Assembly: GCF_001544615.1 (NCBI RefSeq)
Contig: NZ_FCNV02000002.1
Location: 682,001-746,000 of the forward strand
Source: Caballeronia concitans
Lineage (GTDB): Bacteria > Pseudomonadota > Gammaproteobacteria > Burkholderiales > Burkholderiaceae
Length of the DNA stretch: 64,000 bases
Reading direction: 5' to 3'
A program made the translations under genes and the position numbers. The notes beneath the pieces are model-generated. The model did no database searches. It saw only the letters and a list, made by a program, of their open reading frames with translations, and was not told where the DNA came from. This document shows, piece after piece, positions 35,861 to 43,631 of this stretch. Each line of letters begins with the position of its first letter. The first letter of the stretch is position 1.

Positions 35861-36844
35861 TCAGGGACGAGTGGACTGTTGTATGCGGATTGGCGAGCGC
35901 GACGCCGTCGCTTTCTGATCTTTATCGCCAAGCGCGCTTGCAGCGTTGCGTTCGCGGACCACGCGTTGCAGGCAGTCGAGAAACACGGTCGCGGCGGGCG
36001 TGAGCGGGCTGTCGCGACGCGTCACCACGCCCACCGACGATACCGGCAGCGCATCCTCGACAGGCAGCACCGCAAGCCCTTCACCGACCCATTCGTGATC
36101 GAGCAGCGAACGCGGCATCGAGGCCAGCGCCTCGGACTCACGCAGCAGCCCATGCGCGATGACGAAGCTCGGACATTCGATCACGCGCTGCGGCCTCGGC
36201 AAGCCGTGCTGCGTGAAGATGTCGAGCAGCGCCTGCGTCGTGCTTTCGGGCGATGGATTCAGCAGCCATTCGGCATCCGCGAGATCGGCGAGGCGCGTGG
36301 CATGACGCAGCGGATGATCCTTGCGCGCGACGATCACCGAATGCGATTCGTACAGCGGCACGTAGTCGAATTCGGCCGACAACTGACTGGCCATGATGAC
36401 CGCGACGACGAGATCGAGCGTGCCGTCGCGCAGACGCGGAAGCGCGACGCCCGGAAAGCCTTCGATGAAACTCACCTTCGCCTGCGGCATCTCGCGGCGG
36501 AACATCGCGTAGGCCTGCGGCAGCACGGAAAGCGCGGCGGTCGGCGTGATGGCCGCGCTCACGCTGCCCGACCCTGCGCCCTTCATCTGCACGATGTCGT
36601 CTTCGGCGCGCCGCATTTCGCTCACCACGAGCTTCGCGCGCACGCGCAACTGCTGGCCGAACGCGGTGAGCTGGACGCCGCGCGCGGTCCGCACGATGAG
36701 CGGCACGCCCAGATCCTGTTCCAGTTCCTTGATGGCTTTCGTCAGCGCCGCCTGCGAGAGAAACAGGCTGCGCGCCGCGGCGCGAATGCTCCCTTGCTCG
36801 ACCACGGAGAGGAACGCGCGCAACTGGTGGTACTTCATCGTCAT
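35861..36844 (-). CDS. LysR family transcriptional regulator
   Basis: 327 residues. The winged helix-turn-helix occupies residues 3-62 (HQLRAFLSVVEQGSIRAAAR, then SQAALTKAIKELEQDLG). The remaining part is the periplasmic-binding-like effector domain from about residue 93. Start at 36844 or two codons later at 36838 (MKYHQ). The tail after residue 300 is hydrophilic and probably disordered. It is divergent from the M20 amidohydrolase and its transporter, the usual geometry for a LysR regulator of a neighbouring catabolic operon. Confidence 0.93.
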   Translation of the reverse strand: MTMKYHQLRAFLSVVEQGSIRAAARSLFLSQAALTKAIKELEQDLGVPLIVRTARGVQLTAFGQQLRVRAKLVVSEMRRAEDDIVQMKGAGSGSVSAAITPTAALSVLPQAYAMFRREMPQAKVSFIEGFPGVALPRLRDGTLDLVVAVIMASQLSAEFDYVPLYESHSVIVARKDHPLRHATRLADLADAEWLLNPSPESTTQALLDIFTQHGLPRPQRVIECPSFVIAHGLLRESEALASMPRSLLDHEWVGEGLAVLPVEDALPVSSVGVVTRRDSPLTPAATVFLDCLQRVVRERNAASALGDKDQKATASRSPIRIQQSTRP

Positions 36845-36982
36845 GCTGTCACCTGGGAATACCTAGGGTTTTCGCCGACAACCGTGGGTCGTCATAGACG
36901 GAATTTACTGTCTTTTGCGATTATTTTCGACTGCCTATGCTCAATCGATCGATGAACCACGCGACGCGTTCGAGGAGCCAAG
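36845..36982. promoter_or_regulatory. Divergent promoter region between LysR and M20 genes
   Basis: 138 bases, notably AT-richer at 36895-36950 (TTTACTGTC...GATTATTTTCG). This is where a LysR operator and both divergent promoters must lie. A CCTAGG palindrome sits near 36863. No specific operator can be defended from one sequence. Confidence 0.4.
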
Positions 36983-38164
36983 ATGCTTTCAGTTGACCCG
37001 ATCATCCCCGGCATTGCCGCCATTGCAGCCGATTTCGTCGATGTGCGGCGGCGCATTCACGAGCATCCGGAACTTGCGTTCGATGAAACGCAGACGAGCG
37101 ATCTCGTCGCCGGGCTGCTCGCCGAATGGGGATACCACGTGCATCGCGGTCTCGGCAGGACGGGCGTCGTGGGTGTGCTGAAACAGGGCGACGGCACGAA
37201 GCGCATCGGCCTGCGCGCCGACATGGACGCGCTGCCGATAGAAGAAACCACCGGCCTGCCTTACGCCAGCAAGACCGCGCGCGTGATGCACGCCTGCGGT
37301 CACGACGGCCACACCGCCATGCTGCTGTGCGCGGCGCGTCATCTCGCGTCGAGCGGGCAGTTCTCCGGCACCCTCAACGTGATCTTCCAGCCCGCCGAGG
37401 AAGGCGAGGCGGGCGCTCGAGCGATGATCGAAGACGGCCTCTTCGAGCGCTTCCCCTGCGATGCCGTGTTCGGCCTGCACAACATGCCGGGCTTGCCCGC
37501 GGGCGAGATGTTCTTCACGCCGGGGCCGGCGATGGCGTCGTCGGACCGCGTGTCGATCGTCGTGCGCGGCGTCGGCGGTCATGGCGCGATGCCGCACGCC
37601 GCGCGCGATCCGATGTCGGCGGTGGCATCGATCATTCTGGGGCTGAACAGCATCGTCGCGCGCGAAGTGAATGCGCAGAAACCGGCGGTCGTCACCGTCG
37701 GCAGCGTGCAGGCGGGCGAAGCGAACAACGTGATTCCCGAGACCGCGCTGATGAAGCTCTCCGTGCGCACGCTCGACGCCGCCGTGCGCATGCAGTTGAA
37801 GGAGCGCATTTCGGCGCTCGCGCACGCGCAGGCGAGCGCGTTCGGCTGCACCGCCGAGATCGACTACGAACTGGGGTATCCCGTGCTCGTGAATCATGCG
37901 GAGCCGACCGCGTTCGCCACGCAAGTCGCGACGAACATGCTCGGCGCGCAACGCGTCGATCCCGCCGCCGCGCCGCTGATGGGCAGCGAGGACTTCGCGT
38001 TCATGCTCGAAGCATGTCCCGGAAGCTACGCGTGGATCGGCAACGGCGTGGGATCGAAGGGCGGCTGCATGGTGCACAACCCCGGCTACGATTTCAACGA
38101 CGACATTCTCGCGACCGGCGCGAGCTACTGGGTCCGGCTCGCCGAAGCCTGGCTCGCCGACTGA
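36983..38164 (+). CDS. M20 family amidohydrolase (hippurate hydrolase/aminoacylase type)
   Basis: 393 residues, GAGGAG ten bases before the ATG. The metal motif HACGHDGH lies at 103-110, with Cys105 and His107 as metal ligands; the QPAEEGEAG catalytic glutamates are near 138. HNMPGLPAG and the dimerisation-domain GGHGAMPH motif follow, and a C-terminal MGSEDFAFM completes the peptidase M20D pattern. It hydrolyses N-acyl amino acids or related amides such as hippurate or indole conjugates. Adjacent to an MHS transporter 51 bases downstream, so uptake and hydrolysis of one compound is likely. Confidence 0.94.
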   Translation: MLSVDPIIPGIAAIAADFVDVRRRIHEHPELAFDETQTSDLVAGLLAEWGYHVHRGLGRTGVVGVLKQGDGTKRIGLRADMDALPIEETTGLPYASKTARVMHACGHDGHTAMLLCAARHLASSGQFSGTLNVIFQPAEEGEAGARAMIEDGLFERFPCDAVFGLHNMPGLPAGEMFFTPGPAMASSDRVSIVVRGVGGHGAMPHAARDPMSAVASIILGLNSIVAREVNAQKPAVVTVGSVQAGEANNVIPETALMKLSVRTLDAAVRMQLKERISALAHAQASAFGCTAEIDYELGYPVLVNHAEPTAFATQVATNMLGAQRVDPAAAPLMGSEDFAFMLEACPGSYAWIGNGVGSKGGCMVHNPGYDFNDDILATGASYWVRLAEAWLAD

Positions 38165-38215
38165 TTCTCATCGACATCGTTATCGACTCACGCCACGCGC
38201 ACACTGGAGCACGAC

Positions 38216-39550
38216 ATGGATACCCCCGCAATCGCCGGTAACGCACGCACGAGACAGCCCTTGAGCGGGCGCGCGGCGCGCGTGCGTCTCGTCACGGCGG
38301 CCGCCGTCGGCAACGCGCTCGAGTTCTACGACTTCACCGTCTATGCGTTCTTCGCGCTCATCATCGGCAAGCTGTTCTTTCCGGTGCACGATCCGGTCGG
38401 CCAGTTGCTGCTCGCGGTGGCGAGCTTCGGCGTCGGCTTCTTCACGCGGCCGCTCGGCGGGATCGTCATCGGCATGTACGCGGACCGCGCCGGTCGCAAG
38501 AAGGCGATGCTGCTCACGCTCGGGCTGATGGCGCTCGGGACCGCGCTCATCGCGATTGCGCCGACATATGCGCAGGCGGGCGTCGCGGCGCCCGTGCTGC
38601 TCGTGATCGCGCGGCTCCTGCAAGGCTTCTCGGCGGGCGGGGAAGTGGGCGCATCCACGACGCTGCTGCTCGAACAGGCGCCGTCGAATCGTCGCGGGCT
38701 GTATGCGTCGTGGCAGTTCGCGAGCCAGGGTCTTGCCGCGCTCGCGGGCGCGCTGACCGGCGTGGCGCTGAGCGCGGCCCTCACGCCCGCGCAACTCGAA
38801 GGATGGGGCTGGCGCGTGCCGTTTGTCATCGGCACGCTGATCGTGCCGGTCGGCTGGTGGCTGCGCCGCACGATGGAAGAAGCGCCTCACGTGCAGTCCG
38901 TCGATGCCGCCGTCTCGTCGCAGTCGCACACGCAAAACAAGACGCCGCTTCGCGCGGTGCTGCGTCATCACGGCCGCGCGTTGCTTTCGGGACTCGGGCT
39001 CACCATCGGCGGGACATCGGCGCATTTCATCATCGTGTTCTATCTGTCGATCTACGGCGTGAAGACGCTCGGCCTGCCCGGATGGACCTCGATGCTCTCG
39101 GGCTGCATCGCGGGCGCGGTGCTGTTCGTGCTGACGCCCGTGGGCGGGTATCTCTCCGACCGCTTCGGCCGCAAGCGTCTCGCGCAGGCCACGCGCATCG
39201 TGCTCATGCTCGCGATCTATCCCGCCTTCGTGCTGCTCAACCGCCATCCGACGGCGGGCACGCTGTTCGCGGTCGTGACGGCGCTTTCCGTCGTGCATTC
39301 GCTCAATGTCGGGCCGGTCGGCGCGATGCTCGGCGAACTCTTTCCGCGCAGCGTGCGGGCGACGGGCGCGGCTATCGTGTACAGCATCGGCGTGGCGATC
39401 TTCGGGGGCTTCGCGCAGTTCTTCGTGACGACGCTCATCGTCGTGACCGGCAGCGTGCTCGCGCCCGCTTGGTACGTGATTGCGTGCGGCGTATTGAGCG
39501 TGATCGCCGTTCACTGCATGCGCGAGGGATCACGCGAGGCGCTCGATTGA
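38216..39550 (+). CDS. MFS transporter, metabolite:H+ symporter (MHS) type
   Basis: 444 residues with twelve membrane segments. The N terminus has the MHS signature GNALEFYDFTVYAFFA and FFTRPLGGIVIGMYADRAGRKKAM, and RLLQGFSAGGEVG after TM4. These are features of the citrate, alpha-ketoglutarate and shikimate proton-symporter group. GGAG precedes the ATG. It should import the substrate or a product of the M20 enzyme. The specific ligand is not predictable. Confidence 0.92.
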   Translation: MDTPAIAGNARTRQPLSGRAARVRLVTAAAVGNALEFYDFTVYAFFALIIGKLFFPVHDPVGQLLLAVASFGVGFFTRPLGGIVIGMYADRAGRKKAMLLTLGLMALGTALIAIAPTYAQAGVAAPVLLVIARLLQGFSAGGEVGASTTLLLEQAPSNRRGLYASWQFASQGLAALAGALTGVALSAALTPAQLEGWGWRVPFVIGTLIVPVGWWLRRTMEEAPHVQSVDAAVSSQSHTQNKTPLRAVLRHHGRALLSGLGLTIGGTSAHFIIVFYLSIYGVKTLGLPGWTSMLSGCIAGAVLFVLTPVGGYLSDRFGRKRLAQATRIVLMLAIYPAFVLLNRHPTAGTLFAVVTALSVVHSLNVGPVGAMLGELFPRSVRATGAAIVYSIGVAIFGGFAQFFVTTLIVVTGSVLAPAWYVIACGVLSVIAVHCMREGSREALD

Positions 39551-39655
39551 GCGATGCAGCGGCGGTTTGCATTTGGATCGCGGGCCTACCATACTCGTTG
39601 TATCGTCGCCCGGCGATGCAAGGAAGGTCTACCGCGAACTCGCTGATCCACTGCA

Positions 39656-40060
39656 ATGTCGATCGATTGGAAGCGCCGCGTCCGTCTTTTCGTTCAGCGT
39701 TTCTGGCAGCCGGTCAGCGCATGCATGACCTGCATGCCGGGAAGCTGGGGCAATCTGCTGAGCGTCGTGCACTGGACCGTCGCGCTGCGCACGGGTCTTG
39801 TCACCGGCACGCTCGCCGTGCTGCTGAGCTTCGTGCCGGCGGTGAAGCGCATCTACGCGCTGCGCTTCGGCAATGCGCTGATGGTCGGCCTGCTCACCGC
39901 GCTGGGCGATGTCCTCTCGCACCGCAGCGGCTATCGCGTTCCGTGGCTGGAGCACGCGCTGACGGGCGTGATGGCCGGCCTTTTCGCGCTGGCCGCGTCC
40001 TATCTGCTCGAAGACCGGGCGCGCCGCGTTCGGGCGGCGTGGGCGCGGGTGTTCAGATGA
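39656..40060 (+). CDS. Small inner-membrane protein of unknown function
   Basis: 134 residues. Three hydrophobic segments are visible at about 42-62, 74-88 and 99-118, with a basic N-terminal stretch and a basic C-terminal tail (RARRVRAAWARVFR), suggesting membrane insertion with cytoplasmic ends. Two Cys lie in CMTCMPGSWGN. No strong ribosome binding site, so the exact start is uncertain. Convergent with the sigma-like gene. No family recognised. Confidence 0.65.
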   Translation: MSIDWKRRVRLFVQRFWQPVSACMTCMPGSWGNLLSVVHWTVALRTGLVTGTLAVLLSFVPAVKRIYALRFGNALMVGLLTALGDVLSHRSGYRVPWLEHALTGVMAGLFALAASYLLEDRARRVRAAWARVFR

Positions 40061-40081
40061 CACGCCACGCGCCCGTCCATC

Positions 40082-40858
40082 TCAAGCTGCGCCCGGCCCC
40101 GACTCCACAGCGAGCAGATTCAGAATGACGAAGATCGCGGACTGATTGTCGGCGATGATCGCAATGCCGAGCGTCGCGCTGATCCATCGGCCGATCTTGG
40201 TGGCCGCGAAGTCGTCGCTTTGCGCGGACTTCTTGACGGTGACGCCGAGCTTGACCGCGCGATAGTGATACGACGGGATGTGATGCCGCGCCGCCACGCC
40301 CGACAGTCCGCCCTTGCCGCCCGATGACCAGCCGAGCGTGCCCGCGAGCACGAGCCGCTCGTACTTGTCGAGGCCGTCGATGAACTCGCGCGCGAGCAGC
40401 CGCACGCGCGCTTCGCAAAGCCCGTATTGCATCAAAACGGATTCGACCGGATCGGCTACGGCGTGCGCGTGTTCATCCACTTGCTGACCGATGCCGTCCA
40501 CTTCGATCGACACGTCGCGCTGATAGCTCGCGCTTCGCAGGCAATCGATCAAAAAGCGCCTGAAATACGTGCATACGGCGTAGCGGCTCGACGGCGCGCT
40601 CTGATCGCTCGAATGCGTATCGGTGTGTCCCGGCTCGAGCCTCAGCACCTTCGAGTAGATGAACTGCGCGATCAGCTCTTCCTTGTCTTCCCGAAGCGAC
40701 TGCAACTCGGGAGGATGGTAGCTGCGCAACGCGCTGCGCACGAGCGTATAGATCGAAACCATTTCGTCGTGCGACAGATGCGTCCTGCGCCGCCACAGCG
40801 TGGCCAGTGTCGATACGGGACCGGCATCGGCGGCCGCGTCCATCGTCAAGGTATCCAT
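40082..40858 (-). CDS. Divergent sigma-70-like protein (putative)
   Basis: 258 residues, preceded by a strong AAGGGGGG binding site. Residues 55-75 (REDKEELIAQFIYSKVL) resemble the core of sigma region 2, followed by FRRFLIDCLRSASYQRD like the region 2.3/2.4 helix. Residues about 150-210 contain a helical block, EFIDGLDKYERLVLAG, then GLSGVAARHHIPSYHYRAVKLG, which has the layout of a region 4 helix-turn-helix. The last 40 residues (IGRWISATLGIAIIADNQ) do not fit a sigma factor. This assignment rests on pattern alone; a non-sigma regulatory protein is the alternative. Confidence 0.5.
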   Translation of the reverse strand: MDTLTMDAAADAGPVSTLATLWRRRTHLSHDEMVSIYTLVRSALRSYHPPELQSLREDKEELIAQFIYSKVLRLEPGHTDTHSSDQSAPSSRYAVCTYFRRFLIDCLRSASYQRDVSIEVDGIGQQVDEHAHAVADPVESVLMQYGLCEARVRLLAREFIDGLDKYERLVLAGTLGWSSGGKGGLSGVAARHHIPSYHYRAVKLGVTVKKSAQSDDFAATKIGRWISATLGIAIIADNQSAIFVILNLLAVESGPGAA

Positions 40859-41074
40859 CGCATCCCCCCTTATCGGTGGCTACGCGATGAGTATGGTTTT
40901 TTCGGAGGGATCGTCCAATATGGATTAAGTGATAGCCGTCGCCTAAACTCTCGGGTAAACCAGTCGAGCACGGGACCTGCACGATCGCTTCACGGCCATG
41001 CCGTGTACGCGGTCCGCATCGTCCGCCTGCTTTCTGAACCGACCCGGCGTGCACCGCGACAAGGGGATGACAGA

Positions 41075-42850
41075 ATGCCAGGCGATCGTGAGCAAAGAGA
41101 GATCGACACCGATCTCGCGAACGCGCTATATGCCGCGGACCCTGCATCGTTCATCGCGCACGGCTGTGCCATTTCCCTTCTCGGCGCGGTCTATCTCACC
41201 CGCCCCGGCGACACGCGGCTCACTCTTCTCTGCATGCATTTCTATGGCGTGGGCATCGCGCTCATGCTGACGGTGTGGGCGTGGCGGCGTCTTCATCCGT
41301 TTGCCTTGAGCGCACGCGAATGGATCAATGTTCACGCGCTCGCCAACGTAGCGCTTCACGCGGCTCCCGGTTTTTCTATGTGGTTCGCGATCCGAAACGA
41401 TATGGACGAAACCGCCGCTATCCATACCGTGCTGCTCGTCGCGCTGGCCGCGCTCGCATACGCGTCGAACGGGCTGTGTGCGTTGAATCTGTCCGCCGCC
41501 GTGTTGACGCTGATCGCGCCCGCCATCGTCTTGAATCTGATTCTGCCGGGGCCCGCGCGCGTTGAAATGAGCGCGCTGCTCGCCGCGTGCGGCGTCGCGG
41601 TATGCGTGTTCGCGGCGCAGCATCGGCGGCGATATAGGCGCATCGTCGCGGCGCTCGTGAACCAGCAACGGCTCGCCGAGACCATCACGCGGCAGAAGTG
41701 CCTGATCGAAGATGCGAGCCGCGCCAAGACCCGCTTCTTCGCCGCCGCGAGCCACGATCTCAGGCAGCCGCTGCACGCCATCGGCCTGCTTGCGCAAGCG
41801 CTGTGCGAACGCGGCGCGAAAGCCGAAGAACGCGATGAAACGGCGCAGCACATCATGGCGAACGTCGAGGCGCTGAACCATCTCTTCAATCAGGTGCTCG
41901 ATCTCGCGCGCATCGAAAGCGGCGTCACGCAGGTCATCACGCAGCACTTCCGGCTCTCGGAACTGCTCGCGCGCATCGACAAGCAGTTCCGTCCCGCCGC
42001 CGCCGCGAAAGGGCTTGCGTTCAGGATCGCGCCGACCGATTGCATCGCGAATACGGACCCCGTGCTGCTCGAACGCATTCTCATCAACCTCGTGTCCAAC
42101 GCGGTGCGCTACACCGAGCGCGGCGCGATCTGGATCGGCGTGCGGCACGGCGTGGATCGCGAGCGCTGCCATATCGAAGTGCGCGATTCGGGTATCGGCA
42201 TCGCGCCGCACGAACACGAACTCGTTTTCGAGGAGTTCTATCAGGTGCCGCTGCCGCAATTCCCGGTGCGGCAAGGACACGGCCTCGGCCTGCCGACGGT
42301 GCGACGCCTCATCCGCATGCTCGGCGACGAACTCACGCTGCGCTCGGACCTCGGGCGCGGCACGACCGTGCGCGTGCCGGTCAAGGTCGGCGAGGCGGGG
42401 CTGATTACCGCGAGTCTTTCCGCGCCGCCTTCGGTGGGCGCGCCGCTCGAAGGCCGCCAGATTCTGTGTGTCGATGACGACCCCGCCAATCTCGATGCTC
42501 TCGGCACGCTGCTCACGCGCTGGGGTTGCGTCGTGCGCGGCTGCCGCGACGAACTCGCGGCGGTGCGTGCGATCGCCGAGGGCTTCGTGCCGGACGCGTT
42601 TCTTTGCGACTACCGGATCGGCCGTCAGCAAACCGGTGTGGAGGCGATTAGCGCTGTGCGCGAGGCGCTGCGGCGGCGCGGACACAACGAACTGGCGTGC
42701 GTGATGATTACCGGCGACATGGCATCGCCCGAACTGTCCGCGCTCGCCGCCGATGGCGTGCCGGTCCTGCGCAAGCCGGTGACGCCGGCACGTCTGCGCC
42801 GCACGCTCGACATGCTCTTGCAGGAGAGCGGGCAGAACGAGGCCGCGTGA
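41075..42850 (+). CDS. Hybrid sensor histidine kinase/response regulator
   Basis: 591 residues; the ATG at 41075 has AAGGGG nine bases upstream. The same frame is open far upstream but runs antisense to the sigma-like gene. Five or six membrane segments (about 30-180) form the sensor, without a periplasmic domain. Then HisKA with ASHDLRQPLH (phospho-acceptor His227), HATPase with NLVSNAVRYTE, DSGIGIAP and GHGLGLPTV. A C-terminal receiver starts at LEGRQILCVDDDP, with phospho-acceptor Asp512. The convergent LuxR-type regulator is the likely partner. Confidence 0.93.
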   Translation: MPGDREQREIDTDLANALYAADPASFIAHGCAISLLGAVYLTRPGDTRLTLLCMHFYGVGIALMLTVWAWRRLHPFALSAREWINVHALANVALHAAPGFSMWFAIRNDMDETAAIHTVLLVALAALAYASNGLCALNLSAAVLTLIAPAIVLNLILPGPARVEMSALLAACGVAVCVFAAQHRRRYRRIVAALVNQQRLAETITRQKCLIEDASRAKTRFFAAASHDLRQPLHAIGLLAQALCERGAKAEERDETAQHIMANVEALNHLFNQVLDLARIESGVTQVITQHFRLSELLARIDKQFRPAAAAKGLAFRIAPTDCIANTDPVLLERILINLVSNAVRYTERGAIWIGVRHGVDRERCHIEVRDSGIGIAPHEHELVFEEFYQVPLPQFPVRQGHGLGLPTVRRLIRMLGDELTLRSDLGRGTTVRVPVKVGEAGLITASLSAPPSVGAPLEGRQILCVDDDPANLDALGTLLTRWGCVVRGCRDELAAVRAIAEGFVPDAFLCDYRIGRQQTGVEAISAVREALRRRGHNELACVMITGDMASPELSALAADGVPVLRKPVTPARLRRTLDMLLQESGQNEAA

Positions 42851-42864
42851 ATCGAACGAAGCAC

Positions 42865-43569
42865 CTAGAGTTCGCGCCCCGCCTGCAGCCAGCCGTTGAT
42901 GACCGCGATCGCCGACGAGCGGTTATGCACGCCGAGCGCCCGGAAAATGACCGACAGATGGACCTTGACGGTTCCTTCGGCGACTTGCAGTTCGCGCGCG
43001 ATCATTTTGTTGGTGCAGCCGCGATGCACGAGCCGCATGATTTCGCGCTGCCGTGGCGAGAGGTTTTCCATCAGATGCAGATGATGCGGCGCGAGCGCGG
43101 CGGCGGGGCCGTTCGTCGTGATGGTCGGGGAAGGACACGCGGGTCGCGCCGGTGCAGACCGCGCCGCGCCGATGAGACTGAGCGCCTCGATCGGCACATA
43201 CGCGCCGCCCGAGAGCACGAGTTCGATGGCCTTGAGCATGACGTTGGCCGGCTCGCGCTTGGGCACGAAGCCGAGCGCGCCGGCGGCGAGCACGGCGCGC
43301 ATTTCATCGACGGATTCTTCCGCCGAGAGCACGACGAGCGGCAGCGCGGGATTCGCCTTCAGCAGCGTCGCCAGCGACGACGCGCCCGCCATGCCCGTCA
43401 TGTGCAGGTCCACGATGGCGAGATCGTGGTTCGCTTCGGGCCGCGCGGCGGCGGCGAGCGTGTCCCAGCTATCGGCTTCGTCGAATTGCGCTTCGGGATC
43501 GATTCCGCGCAACAGCGACTTGACGGCCTGACGGATCAGTTCGTGGTCGTCGGCGACGAGGAACCTCAT
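42865..43569 (-). CDS. LuxR/NarL-type response regulator
   Basis: 234 residues, GGGAG upstream of the ATG at 43569. Receiver domain at 1-125 with acidic pair Asp7-Asp8, phospho-acceptor Asp54 (VDLHMTG) and Lys of PKRE. The C-terminal LuxR helix-turn-helix is at about 168-230 (LSPRQREIMRLVHRGCTNKMIARELQVAEGTVKVH). The linker is Ala/Pro-rich. It ends 14 bases from the end of the hybrid kinase gene in the opposite direction, so the pair is convergent rather than co-transcribed. Confidence 0.94.
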   Translation of the reverse strand: MRFLVADDHELIRQAVKSLLRGIDPEAQFDEADSWDTLAAAARPEANHDLAIVDLHMTGMAGASSLATLLKANPALPLVVLSAEESVDEMRAVLAAGALGFVPKREPANVMLKAIELVLSGGAYVPIEALSLIGAARSAPARPACPSPTITTNGPAAALAPHHLHLMENLSPRQREIMRLVHRGCTNKMIARELQVAEGTVKVHLSVIFRALGVHNRSSAIAVINGWLQAGREL

Positions 43570-43631
43570 GCTGTCTCCCGGCTGAGTGTCGCGATGCGCG
43601 GCGCTTTTCTCGTGCGCGCATCACGCATCAT

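Noticed and set aside
36863-36868. CCTAGG as a LysR operator
   Set aside because: Too short, and no T-N11-A motif could be singled out with confidence.
40427-41074. Upstream extension of the hybrid histidine kinase frame
   Set aside because: It runs antisense through the sigma-like gene, adds no recognisable domain, and the ATG at 41075 has a good ribosome binding site.
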